Below are positions 36,729 through 45,647 of a stretch of 64,000 nt of DNA, piece by piece. The notes below the pieces were generated by a model. The model saw nothing but the letters and a program-made list of their open reading frames with translations. It was not told the origin of the DNA and did not search any database. The first letter of the stretch is position 1, and every line of letters begins with the position of its first letter. Source of the stretch: Vibrio tubiashii (lineage in GTDB: Bacteria > Pseudomonadota > Gammaproteobacteria > Enterobacterales > Vibrionaceae); contig NZ_CP117030.1 of the NCBI RefSeq assembly GCF_028551255.1, forward strand, positions 1,488,001 through 1,552,000. Direction: 5' to 3'. The position numbers were made by a program, and so were the translations under genes.

Positions 36729-38390
36729 ATGAGTCTTACTATTCGTAGCCGCCTTTACATTTTGGCACTCGTCCCGCTGCTCGTCATTGCATTAGGTATG
36801 CTGAGTTTTACCTATATGAAAACCACACAGCTCAATGATCAGCAGATAGAAGTTACCCGCACTAACATGATGAACATGAAAAAAGCGGAACTGAAAAACT
36901 ACCTGCAAATGGCAAAATCAGCCGTTCAACCTTTTCTTGATAAAGGAGCCACATTAGAAGAGGCTTATCCGACATTAAAAACGCTTGAATACGGCAAAAC
37001 AGGTTATGTATTTGGCTACGATTCCAAAGGGATACGTCGTGTACAGGGGCAAAGTGGTAAAGGGATTGGAGAAAGCTACTGGAACCTGCAAGATAAGCAA
37101 GGCAACTATCTGATTCAAGATCTTATTCGCAACGCTAAGACAGGCGAGTTTACCACCTACTACTTCCCAAAACCGGGCGAAACGGAAGCACTGCCAAAAC
37201 TGAGTTATTCTATATACATTCCTGAGTGGGACTTGATGTTAGGGACGGGTTTCTATACCGACGACATCGACGCCATCATTACTGAAATGGAAAATGCCAC
37301 CACCAGCGCACTACAAACCACGCTTTCAGCCATCATTATTTTCTGTTTGGTCATTGCAGGTATTGTTGCTGTCTTCGCTGTCGCAGTGAACCGCACCATC
37401 ATGAAACCGCTAGAAATGTTTGATGAGTCGATTAGCTCATTCGCCAGTGGTGATGCAGATTTAACCGCGCGTATGGATGACTTCAAAGCACCTGAATTCT
37501 CTCAACTAAGTAAGAACTTCAATGCCTTTGTTGCAAGCCTGCAAACCATAATCAGTAGCGTGAGTAATGTGGGACAGCAAGTGGTTTCCGAGACCAACAA
37601 CATGTCGCTGCGCGCTGCAAAAGTTGATGAACTAGCAACAGGGCAACGTGAAGAAACAGAGCAAGTCGCTACCGCAATGACAGAAATGACCACCACTGCA
37701 GGTGAGATTTCAAACAATGCTAGCCAAGCTGCCGATTCTGCCAAAGAAGCTGACGACAACGCTAAAGAAGCGCAAGGTATTGTTAACTCAGCAGCTCAGT
37801 CTGTTGAAGCTTTAGCAGAAGAAGTCTCGCAAGCAAGTGGGGTAATTTCTCGCTTAGAAGGTGACGTGCAGAACATTTCGTCTTCTCTTGAGGTGATTCA
37901 AGATATTGCCGAACAAACTAACCTGTTAGCACTGAACGCAGCGATTGAGGCCGCTCGTGCGGGCGAACAAGGTCGCGGCTTTGCCGTTGTTGCTGATGAG
38001 GTACGCAAGCTAGCAAGTCGCACACAAGACAGTACTGGTGAAATCCATAAGATGATTGAACAGTTGAAAGCCGCCTCTGATGATGCGGTTAAAGCGATGG
38101 AATCAAGCCAAAAACGCGGCGCTAGCACAGTGGAAGAAGCCAATGCCGCTGCTCAAGCGCTGATTCAAATCCAAGAATCTATCGGCACTATCATGGACAT
38201 GAACTCGCTGATTGCAACCGCGACAGAGGAACAGAGCTTAGTTGGTCAAGAAATCTCACAACGTATTGTGGTCATTTCGGATCAAAGCTCTCAATCGGCT
38301 GAACTGGCGAATGAAAACCGCTCGGGTAGCCAAGAGCTCAACCATAGAGCGAACGAACTCTACGAGTTGGTTGACCGCTTTACCGTTTAA
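36729..38390 (+). CDS. Methyl-accepting chemotaxis protein with Cache sensor
   Basis: A 553-residue chemoreceptor. Membrane segment 1 covers about residues 10-30, a periplasmic single Cache domain (sCache_2 type, with [20 protein letters not shown] and [15 protein letters not shown]) about 35-185, membrane segment 2 about 197-220, then HAMP, and a signalling coiled coil whose tip is [20 protein letters not shown] near residue 400. It should signal through CheW/CheA. Ligands of sCache_2 receptors are often small carboxylates, but this one is unassigned. No CheR-docking pentapeptide is seen at the C-terminus. Confidence 0.93.
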   Translation: MSLTIRSRLYILALVPLLVIALGMLSFTYMKTTQLNDQQIEVTRTNMMNMKKAELKNYLQMAKSAVQPFLDKGATLEEAYPTLKTLEYGKTGYVFGYDSKGIRRVQGQSGKGIGESYWNLQDKQGNYLIQDLIRNAKTGEFTTYYFPKPGETEALPKLSYSIYIPEWDLMLGTGFYTDDIDAIITEMENATTSALQTTLSAIIIFCLVIAGIVAVFAVAVNRTIMKPLEMFDESISSFASGDADLTARMDDFKAPEFSQLSKNFNAFVASLQTIISSVSNVGQQVVSETNNMSLRAAKVDELATGQREETEQVATAMTEMTTTAGEISNNASQAADSAKEADDNAKEAQGIVNSAAQSVEALAEEVSQASGVISRLEGDVQNISSSLEVIQDIAEQTNLLALNAAIEAARAGEQGRGFAVVADEVRKLASRTQDSTGEIHKMIEQLKAASDDAVKAMESSQKRGASTVEEANAAAQALIQIQESIGTIMDMNSLIATATEEQSLVGQEISQRIVVISDQSSQSAELANENRSGSQELNHRANELYELVDRFTV

Positions 38391-38401
38391 AAATAAACCA
38401 C

Positions 38402-38439
38402 AAAAAACGCCCTAAACCAAACGGTTAGGGCGTTTTTTT
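38402..38439. terminator. Bidirectional terminator after the chemoreceptor gene
   Basis: AAAAAACGCCCTAA pairs with TTAGGGCGTTTTTT over a 9-base loop between convergent genes; T runs on both strands. Confidence 0.93.
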
Positions 38440-38458
38440 ATATCTCAATTAGTCGCTT

Positions 38459-39886
38459 TTAATTGCCACCAAAGCAGAGGTATTTCACATCCATATACTC
38501 ATCAATCCCCTGTTTGGCACCTTCTCTACCAATCCCTGATTGCTTAACGCCACCGAACGGAGCGGCTTCTGTCGAAATAATCCCTTCATTGATACCCACC
38601 ATCCCATATTGCAACGCTTCAGCTATTTTCCAGACTCGGTGAATGTTCTGACTGTAGAAGTAGGCAGCCAATCCATAGATAGTATCGTTAGCCATCTCTA
38701 TCAACTGTTCGTCACTGTCAAAAGAAATCACCGGGGCGACAGGCCCAAAGATTTCTTGATGCACGATATCCATATTATGCGAGACACCTTTTAACACCAG
38801 TGGCTGCATAAACAACCCATCTAACGGCTGCAATGGCGTCTCAGGGCTCGCACCTTGCTCAATCGCCCCATCTATCAAGGCTTGGATGTTCTGTTTTGCT
38901 GTTTCACTGATGACTGGGCCAATAGTAACACCAGACTCTAGACCATTACCTACCGTTAGTTTTTGCACCTCTGCATCAAACTTAGCGACAAATTCCTCGT
39001 ACACATTTTCATGTATATAGAAGCGGTTAGCACACACGCAAGTTTGACCTGCATTGCGAAACTTAGACGCCATCGCCCCTGTGACTGCAGCGTCAATATC
39101 GGCATCTTCAAAGACAATAAATGGCGCATTGCCTCCTAGCTCCATTAAAGTGCGTTTAATATCATGAGCACTCTGCTGCATCAAAATGCTACCAACCTGA
39201 GTTGAACCAGTGAAAGAGAGCTTACGAATCAAGGGGTGAGAGGTAAATATCGCTCCTACTGCTTTAGGGTCAGAACCAAGCACAACTTGCAGCACATCGC
39301 GTGGAATTCCCGCTTGATACGCGAGCTCTGCCACCGCAAACGCACATAAAGGTGTTAGCTCTGAAGGCTTAACAATAAAACTGCAGCCTGCCGCTAAAGC
39401 AGGGGCAGCTTTACGTGTGATCATTGCGATTGGAAAGTTCCATGGAGTAATTGCGCAAGCAACACCTACTGGCTGCTTGATGGTCACTAGGCGCTTGTTC
39501 TGACTAGGTGCAGGAATCGTCTCACCATAAGTACGTTTCGCTTCTTCTGCAAACCACTCGACAAAGCTCGCACCATATAGCACTTCACCTTGGGCCTCGG
39601 TAATAGGCTTACCTTGCTCCAAAGTCATTAATCTCGCTAAATCATCTTTGTTATCTAACAGCAATCGGAACCACTGTTGCAGCAAATTAGAGCGAGCTTT
39701 AGCAGGTAGCGTCGCCCACTCTTTTTGAGCGCTATGTGCCCGCTCGATACCAGCAACTATGTCTTGTTCAGTTGAGATAGGCGCATAACCTAAGCTCTCG
39801 CCCGTAGCAGGGTTTGTGACCTCAAGACCTTGGTCATTGTTTGGTGCCATGAACGAGACAAGGCTCTGATTTGTGATTAAATGCAT
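38459..39886 (-). CDS. gabD: NAD(P)-dependent succinate-semialdehyde dehydrogenase
   Basis: A 475-residue aldehyde dehydrogenase of the GabD type that oxidises succinate semialdehyde to succinate. The catalytic Cys is in NAGQTCVCANRFYI, the general base Glu in LMELGGNAPFIVFEDAD, and ITPWNFPIAMITRK and SFTGSTQVGSIL bind the cofactor. The close Cys pair (CVC) is found in redox-regulated GabD enzymes. The ATG at 39886 lies 6 bases after AAGGA; an ATG two codons earlier touches it. No gabT or gabP neighbour, so the link to GABA use is from family only. Confidence 0.9.
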   Translation of the reverse strand: MHLITNQSLVSFMAPNNDQGLEVTNPATGESLGYAPISTEQDIVAGIERAHSAQKEWATLPAKARSNLLQQWFRLLLDNKDDLARLMTLEQGKPITEAQGEVLYGASFVEWFAEEAKRTYGETIPAPSQNKRLVTIKQPVGVACAITPWNFPIAMITRKAAPALAAGCSFIVKPSELTPLCAFAVAELAYQAGIPRDVLQVVLGSDPKAVGAIFTSHPLIRKLSFTGSTQVGSILMQQSAHDIKRTLMELGGNAPFIVFEDADIDAAVTGAMASKFRNAGQTCVCANRFYIHENVYEEFVAKFDAEVQKLTVGNGLESGVTIGPVISETAKQNIQALIDGAIEQGASPETPLQPLDGLFMQPLVLKGVSHNMDIVHQEIFGPVAPVISFDSDEQLIEMANDTIYGLAAYFYSQNIHRVWKIAEALQYGMVGINEGIISTEAAPFGGVKQSGIGREGAKQGIDEYMDVKYLCFGGN

Positions 39887-39998
39887 GGTCATTCCTTATG
39901 GATAAGCGCTGAGTCTTTACTATCTAACATACAGCACTTAACTCTATCGTCAGCTAAGCGTAAATAGCATTTACTATTCTCGATAATATAAATTGCAT

Positions 39999-40026
39999 AA
40001 AAAGCCCTATCAATTATTGATAGGGC
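39999..40026 (-). terminator. Rho-independent terminator of the SDR-MFS-OYE operon
   Basis: A perfect 10-bp stem (GCCCTATCAA/TTGATAGGGC) with a TTA loop and five T on the minus strand, 46 bases after the Old Yellow Enzyme stop. Confidence 0.9.
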
Positions 40027-40072
40027 AGATCTTTAACTCGTATAGTTTTTTTTCGACACGATGGCAGTGTAT

Positions 40073-41191
40073 TCAGAGTGCGCTTTTTTGGACACTGGCT
40101 TCCGTAAAGTTGGGATAATCGGTATAACCAACCTCATTGCCACCGAATAGTGTCGAACCATCGAGCTCTGCTAACGGATGCCTCTGTTTTAGACGTTCAA
40201 CCAAGTCTGGATTAGAGACAAACGGACGCCCAAACGCGACCAGATCGGCATAACCTTTCTCAAGCACTTCATTGGCACGTTCTAAGGTATAACTTCCCGC
40301 AACAATAATGGTATTGGTGAAATACTCACGTAGCTCAATACGGAAACTTTCTGGTATCACAGGGGCATCATCCCAATCCGCTTCCGACAGATGTAAGTAG
40401 GCAATGTTTCTTTCTTGAAGCTGTTTCGACGCCTGCAAAATTGTTGGCACAATATCTGGGCAGTTCATATCTTTAAAAGTGATAAAGGGAGCAAGCCTCA
40501 CGCCAACGCGGCTTGCACCGATAGCAGCACTAACTGCATCGACAACATCGAATAAGAAGCGCAGGCGATTTTCTCTGCTGCCTCCATAGCTGTCTGTACG
40601 ATAATTGGAGTTGGTTCGCAAGAACTGGTCGATAAGATAGCCATTGCCGCCATGAATTTCGACACCATCAAAGCCTGCTTCAACAGCCCGCTTCGCCGCA
40701 TTGGCAAAATCTTGAACCACGCGATCAATATCCTTTTGCGTCATAGCTCTTGGCTCAACACACTCCACCATATTGCCATTGCCCTGCTCATCGGCAATCC
40801 AGACTTGTGTTTCAACTGGCTTTAATGCTGAAGGTGCTATTGGCAACTCACCCTTTTGAAACACAGGGTGTGAGACTCGACCAACATGCCATAGCTGGCA
40901 AAACATTGCAGTGCCTTGCTGCTTAACACCTTGAGTGATTTGCTTCCAACCAGCGACTTGCTCATCGGTATAAACCCCTGGGGTGAATGAGTAACCTTGC
41001 GAGTCATCTGAGATTTGAGTCGCTTCGGAGATGATCAGTCCAGCACTGGCTCGCTGTTTATAGTAAGTCGCCATCATCTGATTAGGAATATTGCCTGGCT
41101 GACTGGTTCGCGCCCGAGTCATTGGTGCCATTACAACACGATTTTTCAAGTTAAAGGATTGAAGCTGGGCTGGTTGAAAGAGTTTACTCAT
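40073..41191 (-). CDS. Old Yellow Enzyme family alkene reductase (NemA-like)
   Basis: A 372-residue FMN TIM-barrel that reduces activated C=C bonds or nitro compounds with NAD(P)H. LKNRVVMAPMTRAR, CQLWHVGRVSH, VEIHGGNGYLIDQFLRTNSN followed by YRTDSYGGSRENR, and VAFGRPFVSNPDL are the standard FMN and substrate-binding segments (the H-x-x-N pair as HGGN). AAGGAG precedes the ATG at 41191. It ends an SDR-MFS-OYE operon under a divergent LysR regulator, an arrangement common for electrophile or quinone response. Confidence 0.93.
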   Translation of the reverse strand: MSKLFQPAQLQSFNLKNRVVMAPMTRARTSQPGNIPNQMMATYYKQRASAGLIISEATQISDDSQGYSFTPGVYTDEQVAGWKQITQGVKQQGTAMFCQLWHVGRVSHPVFQKGELPIAPSALKPVETQVWIADEQGNGNMVECVEPRAMTQKDIDRVVQDFANAAKRAVEAGFDGVEIHGGNGYLIDQFLRTNSNYRTDSYGGSRENRLRFLFDVVDAVSAAIGASRVGVRLAPFITFKDMNCPDIVPTILQASKQLQERNIAYLHLSEADWDDAPVIPESFRIELREYFTNTIIVAGSYTLERANEVLEKGYADLVAFGRPFVSNPDLVERLKQRHPLAELDGSTLFGGNEVGYTDYPNFTEASVQKSAL

Positions 41192-41260
41192 GATGAGCTC
41201 CTTATCATTGGGACAGCCAGACAACTGTTCTGGCTGCGAATACTGAGGGGATTGGTCGGA

Positions 41261-42439
41261 TTAATTAGTGACACTAACGGATTGCGGATTCTCTCCACGG
41301 TTGGCTTTGGCAATAAACAGCAAACCGATGAGTGGAACAATGATGGCGGCATAAGGAATCATGCTTGCTCCCAATTGACTATCGAGAACCATCCCACCTA
41401 AAAATCCGCCAAATGCATTAGCTAGGTTGAAAGCAGAGATATTGGCTGTTGCGGCCAGTTCTTGGCCCTCACCACCGTGATTCATCACTCGAAGCTGCAT
41501 TGCAGGTACATTGGCGAACGAAGCGATACCAAACACAAAGGCTGTTGCAACAAACAATACTTTACTTTCGACAGCCACACCCACTAGCAGTAGGGAAACA
41601 ATCATGGCTAGGGCCCAAAACATTGAGGCTTTTTGTAAGTTTTTATCTGACGAACGACCGCCCATGGTGTTACCGACAATCAAACCCACACCGACAATGA
41701 CCAGAATCCAAGTCACTGCGCTCTCGCCGAAGCCTGTGATGTGCATCGCGATAGGAGCTAGGTAACCATACAGAGTCATAAAGCCAGACCAAGCAAACAC
41801 TGTGATAGCTAAGCTAATAATGAGCATAGGATTTTTGAATGCAGCTAGCTGCGCCTTTACATCTTTCGCTTCACCGTGACCTGTCGACTTAATGACAGAA
41901 GTGATGAAGAACAGTGCGACTAATCCAAATGCAGCCACGGTCAGGAATGTGGTGTGCCAGCCGAACTGTAAGCCAATCCAAGTCCCTCCGGGAACACCTA
42001 GCACGTTTGCCAAAGTTAAGCCTGCAAACATCTGTCCAACCGCTCGCCCTGCCATTTTCTCTGAAACCAGATTCGTCGCAACGACTGCACCAATACCATA
42101 GAAAGGACCTTGGACCAGACCAGTAATAACCCGGCTAATCATCAGAGTTAGATAATTCGGCGCAAAAGCTGACAACACGTTACCCGCGATAAACAGAACC
42201 ATCAGCCCTGCGAGTACCATTTTCTTGTTGAACCTGGCGAGATAAATGGTTAGCAATGGCCCACCAAATACAATTGCGAGCGCGTATGCACTAATCAGGT
42301 AACCAGCTTGCCCCTCAGAAATGGATAGCGAATGTGCGACCTGAGGAAGGATGCCAGCAATAACAAACTCGGCAGTACCGATAGCAAAAGCGGCAAGTGT
42401 TAAGATCCATACCTGCAGCGGCATTTTTTCTTTGTTCAT
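41261..42439 (-). CDS. MFS efflux transporter (AraJ/YdhP-like, DHA1)
   Basis: A 392-residue permease with twelve predicted membrane segments. The first carries LTLAAFAIGTAEFVIAGILP, typical of DHA1 exporters of the AraJ/YdhP group, and LISRVITGLVQGPFYG-type sequence (SRVITGLVQGPFYGIG) is the conserved segment near helix 4. Such proteins export drugs or sugars. In the operon it lies between an SDR and an Old Yellow Enzyme, so it may export the toxic compound those enzymes reduce. Confidence 0.9.
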   Translation of the reverse strand: MNKEKMPLQVWILTLAAFAIGTAEFVIAGILPQVAHSLSISEGQAGYLISAYALAIVFGGPLLTIYLARFNKKMVLAGLMVLFIAGNVLSAFAPNYLTLMISRVITGLVQGPFYGIGAVVATNLVSEKMAGRAVGQMFAGLTLANVLGVPGGTWIGLQFGWHTTFLTVAAFGLVALFFITSVIKSTGHGEAKDVKAQLAAFKNPMLIISLAITVFAWSGFMTLYGYLAPIAMHITGFGESAVTWILVIVGVGLIVGNTMGGRSSDKNLQKASMFWALAMIVSLLLVGVAVESKVLFVATAFVFGIASFANVPAMQLRVMNHGGEGQELAATANISAFNLANAFGGFLGGMVLDSQLGASMIPYAAIIVPLIGLLFIAKANRGENPQSVSVTN

Positions 42440-42521
42440 TGGAATATCTCTATTTAAATCTAATGTGGAACTTAGGCACCAACGACTCTTAGTGGCTGAT
42501 ACTTAGTACTCGCGAAATGAA

Positions 42522-43190
42522 TCAACCCAGCAACGCGCCGCCATCGACGTCAAGCACGGCACCTGTCATGTAAGTGTTTTGAATCGCAAACTGGTAAACC
42601 GCCGCCACGTCGCTCGCTTCTCCGACCTTGCCAACAGGCAGGCTCTGTTGCGTTTTTTCGTACATCGCATTTCTATCTGCTTCAGCCATGCCTTGATATG
42701 CCTCGGTTTTCGTTAATCCTGGGCTGACAACATTGACCCGAATCGGAGCCAGTTCTTTCGCTAATACTTTTGCCGTCGCTTCCATTGCTGCATTGATCGC
42801 GGTTTTTACATAGGTATTGGCGACGACTTTGCGCGACAACATGCCAGAAGTAAGGGTGATAGAGCCGCCTTTCTTAACATAACGAGCACCGTGCTTTGCC
42901 GCATTTATTGCTCCCCAGAATTTAGTATCAAACGCGTACTTGGCTTGGGAAACCTCAACGTCTACTACCTTGCCTGCCGGAGCATAAGATCCCGCAGTGA
43001 CGATCAGATGGTCAAATGCGCCTATCGTTTCGAAGTAGTGGTAAACCGCCTGCTCATCGCTAATATCTAGTCCTGTTTTGCGACTGGCTACATGTACGAT
43101 GCTGTTATCACCGGCTAATTGTTTAGCGAGCTCCGCACCAATACCTGATGTTCCACCGAGGACAACGTATACCGTTTTGTCTGTTTTCAT
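42522..43190 (-). CDS. SDR family oxidoreductase
   Basis: A 222-residue short-chain dehydrogenase. The cofactor loop is VVLGGTSGIGAELAKQL; the catalytic Tyr-x-x-x-Lys is replaced by TYVKTAINAAMEA, where a YVKTA motif keeps Tyr but the Lys follows at only two positions, so the usual spacing is altered; NVVSPGLTKT is the normal post-catalytic loop. GGAG lies 9 bases before the ATG at 43190. It is the first gene of the operon divergent from LysR. Substrate unknown. Confidence 0.87.
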   Translation of the reverse strand: MKTDKTVYVVLGGTSGIGAELAKQLAGDNSIVHVASRKTGLDISDEQAVYHYFETIGAFDHLIVTAGSYAPAGKVVDVEVSQAKYAFDTKFWGAINAAKHGARYVKKGGSITLTSGMLSRKVVANTYVKTAINAAMEATAKVLAKELAPIRVNVVSPGLTKTEAYQGMAEADRNAMYEKTQQSLPVGKVGEASDVAAVYQFAIQNTYMTGAVLDVDGGALLG

Positions 43191-43257
43191 GACTTCTTGC
43201 TCCAATCTTGTTTCGATGAGGTCAGTATATTGATTGGATTGAATTTGATAATTGAGT

Positions 43258-43276
43258 AATAATTAAATTGATTATT
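43258..43276. promoter_or_regulatory. AT-rich inverted repeat, candidate LysR-type site
   Basis: AATAAT-N7-ATTATT lies between the divergent SDR and LysR genes, 30 bases before the LysR start; its shape fits the T-N11-A pattern of LysR regulators. Confidence 0.45.
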
Positions 43277-43305
43277 CAGCCATACCGAATAATAAGGAGA
43301 GAAAG

Positions 43306-44220
43306 GTGGACAAGTTTTCCGATATGACACTGTTTGTCAGCATCATCAAAAATCAGGGGCTAGCAGCCGCTGGGAGAGAGCTCGGTCTATCGCCAGCAAC
43401 GGTGACGGCAAGACTACAAGCATTAGAAGATCGCTATGGCGTTAAACTGCTCAATCGAAGTACTCGGCACATCTCATTGACTGATTCGGGCGCTATGTAT
43501 CATCAGGCTTGTCTTGAAATCATCGACAGCGTCAAAGAAACAGAAAACCTGCTTCAAACGGGTATCAAAGAAGTACGCGGAACATTAAAGATTTCCGCAC
43601 CACGAGATATAGGTAAACAATACATCTCACCGCTGTTATCTGAGTTTAGCGAACTGTATCCAGAAGTGATTCCTTACCTCTACCTGAACGATAACTTGTC
43701 TAACTTGGCGGAGTCTGGATTGGATATCGTGATTCGTTATGGAGAACTTGCAGATAGCAATCTTATCTCTCGTAAGCTAGCGCCAAGTCGACGAGTGCTT
43801 TGTGCCTCTCCAACTTATTTAGCCAAGAAAGGGACACCTATCACCCCGCAAGATTTAGCCAATCATGACTGTTTAGCTATGGTGCGAAGTAATGAAGAGC
43901 TCAAAACTTGGCACTTTCAAGACGAAGACAAACACAATGCGATTACTGTAGTGCCAAAACGCTTTTCTGATGATGGTGAAGTCATTCGTCAGTGGGCACT
44001 CGATGGCGCAGGTATTGCGCTGAAATCGATTCTTGACGTGCAAGAAGACATCAAACAGCAACGTTTAGTGACGCTGTTGAACGGCTATATGAAGAACTTC
44101 AATGCCTCAACCTCTTCGGCTGGCGCAGACTTAAATGTTATCTATCTAAGCAGGCAATACCAACCAAAACGAATCCGACTGTTTATTGATTTTTTGATTG
44201 AGCGATTCGACAAGATGTAA
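43306..44220 (+). CDS. LysR family transcriptional regulator
   Basis: A 304-residue regulator with an N-terminal winged helix (FVSIIKNQGLAAAGRELGLS, then PATVTARLQALEDRYGVKLLNR) and a periplasmic-binding-protein-like effector domain from about residue 90. The start is GTG at 43306, 7 bases after AAGGAG. It belongs to the CrgA-like group by sequence feel. It is divergent from the SDR-MFS-OYE operon and probably activates or represses it on sensing an electrophile or aromatic compound. Confidence 0.92.
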   Translation: MDKFSDMTLFVSIIKNQGLAAAGRELGLSPATVTARLQALEDRYGVKLLNRSTRHISLTDSGAMYHQACLEIIDSVKETENLLQTGIKEVRGTLKISAPRDIGKQYISPLLSEFSELYPEVIPYLYLNDNLSNLAESGLDIVIRYGELADSNLISRKLAPSRRVLCASPTYLAKKGTPITPQDLANHDCLAMVRSNEELKTWHFQDEDKHNAITVVPKRFSDDGEVIRQWALDGAGIALKSILDVQEDIKQQRLVTLLNGYMKNFNASTSSAGADLNVIYLSRQYQPKRIRLFIDFLIERFDKM

Positions 44221-44225
44221 CTGAT

Positions 44226-44258
44226 AGAATGAGCCCACTTTTACGGTAAGCTCATTCT
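44226..44258. terminator. Hairpin between convergent lysR-like and sdaA genes
   Basis: AGAATGAGC (44226-44234) pairs with GCTCATTCT (44250-44258) across a 15-base loop; T tracts are poor, so termination may be weak. Confidence 0.5.
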
Positions 44259-44265
44259 GTTTACG

Positions 44266-45636
44266 CTATTCGCAAGGTGCTGCGAGATGAATAAGTGCAA
44301 GACCGCCTAGTGACGTTTCTCGATACTTTTTGTTCATGTCCTTGCCGGTTTGGTACATAGTTTCAATTACCTTATCTAAAGAGATCAGGCATTTACTGTT
44401 ACGTTTGAGTGCCATACGAGAGGCGTTGATCGCTTTCATCGCTCCCATGGCATTGCGCTCAATACATGGCACCTGAACCAAGCCCCCTATGGGGTCGCAT
44501 GTCATACCCAGTGAGTGTTCCATGGCAATCTCAGCAGCAATACAAATCTGCTCATTGCTACCCCCGCGAATAGCTGTTAAACCCGCTGCCGCCATTGATG
44601 AAGAGACACCGACTTCCCCCTGACAGCCTACTTCAGCTCCAGAAATCGAAGCATTGGTTTTGTACAAGATCCCAATAGCACCAGACACAGCAAGAAAGTC
44701 TTTGAGCTGTTTAGTATCAAGCTGCTTGATAAAGCGGTGATAGTACATCAGCACCGCAGGAATGACCCCTGCCGCACCGTTGGTTGGCGATGTCACCACT
44801 TGACCACCCGCCGCGTTTTCTTCACTTACCGCAAAAGCAAACAGGTTAATCCAATCCATAATTTCCATTGGGTCATTTTCAACCGCAGCGTTCGCTTCAA
44901 GCTTTTTCAGCAGATTAGGAGCACGACGGGTTACGTTCAAGCCACCTTCCAAAATCCCTTCCGTCTCGAAACCACGCTCCATACAGCGAGTCATAACTCG
45001 CCAGATTTGCTCTGCTCGCTGGTTGATGGCATCCATGCCTTGAAACGCTTGCTCATTTTGCAGGATCATGCCACCTAAACTCATGCCATTCTTCTCAGCT
45101 TGAGCCAGCATTTCGTCTGCACTGGAGAATGGGAACTCGACCTCTATTGGTACAGTAGCACTGCCATTTTGCAACTCATCCGCCGTTGCAATGAAACCAC
45201 CACCAATCGAGTAATAGGTTTCAAATCCAATTTGCTCACCTTGTGCATCTAACGCAGTAATCGTCATACCATTTTCATGCAAAGGTAAATTCTTTTCATG
45301 GAACACCATGTCTGTTTGGTAGGTAAACTCAATTTCATGACGACCATCAACCGACAATATCTTTTCATCCATTGCCTTGCGCATAGCTTGGTTAGCCGAC
45401 GCAATTTTAATCGTATCGGGCTTATTGCCTAACAAACCCAGAATCGTCGCACGATCCGTATGGTGGCCAATTCCAGTGAGTGAAAGTGAACCATAAAGAT
45501 CAACTTGAATACGAACCACTTTTGCCAAGTTTGATTCAATTAAGCGCGTGAAATGGTATCCCGCAATCATTGGTCCGTTAGTGTGAGAGCTAGAAGGTCC
45601 CACACCGATCTTGTATATATCAAAGATAGACAGCAT
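44266..45636 (-). CDS. sdaA: L-serine ammonia-lyase (iron-sulfur dependent)
   Basis: A 456-residue single-chain serine dehydratase converting L-serine to pyruvate and ammonia with a 4Fe-4S cluster. The beta part opens with IFDIYKIGVGPSSSHTNGPM; the alpha part has the cluster cysteines in EVGCQGEVGVSSSMAAAG, GMTCDPIGG and VQVPCIERNAMG. Length matches E. coli SdaA (454). The start at 45636 is 11 bases after the symporter stop, so the two genes form an operon: uptake followed by deamination. Confidence 0.95.
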   Translation of the reverse strand: MLSIFDIYKIGVGPSSSHTNGPMIAGYHFTRLIESNLAKVVRIQVDLYGSLSLTGIGHHTDRATILGLLGNKPDTIKIASANQAMRKAMDEKILSVDGRHEIEFTYQTDMVFHEKNLPLHENGMTITALDAQGEQIGFETYYSIGGGFIATADELQNGSATVPIEVEFPFSSADEMLAQAEKNGMSLGGMILQNEQAFQGMDAINQRAEQIWRVMTRCMERGFETEGILEGGLNVTRRAPNLLKKLEANAAVENDPMEIMDWINLFAFAVSEENAAGGQVVTSPTNGAAGVIPAVLMYYHRFIKQLDTKQLKDFLAVSGAIGILYKTNASISGAEVGCQGEVGVSSSMAAAGLTAIRGGSNEQICIAAEIAMEHSLGMTCDPIGGLVQVPCIERNAMGAMKAINASRMALKRNSKCLISLDKVIETMYQTGKDMNKKYRETSLGGLALIHLAAPCE

Positions 45637-45647
45637 AAACTTACCCG

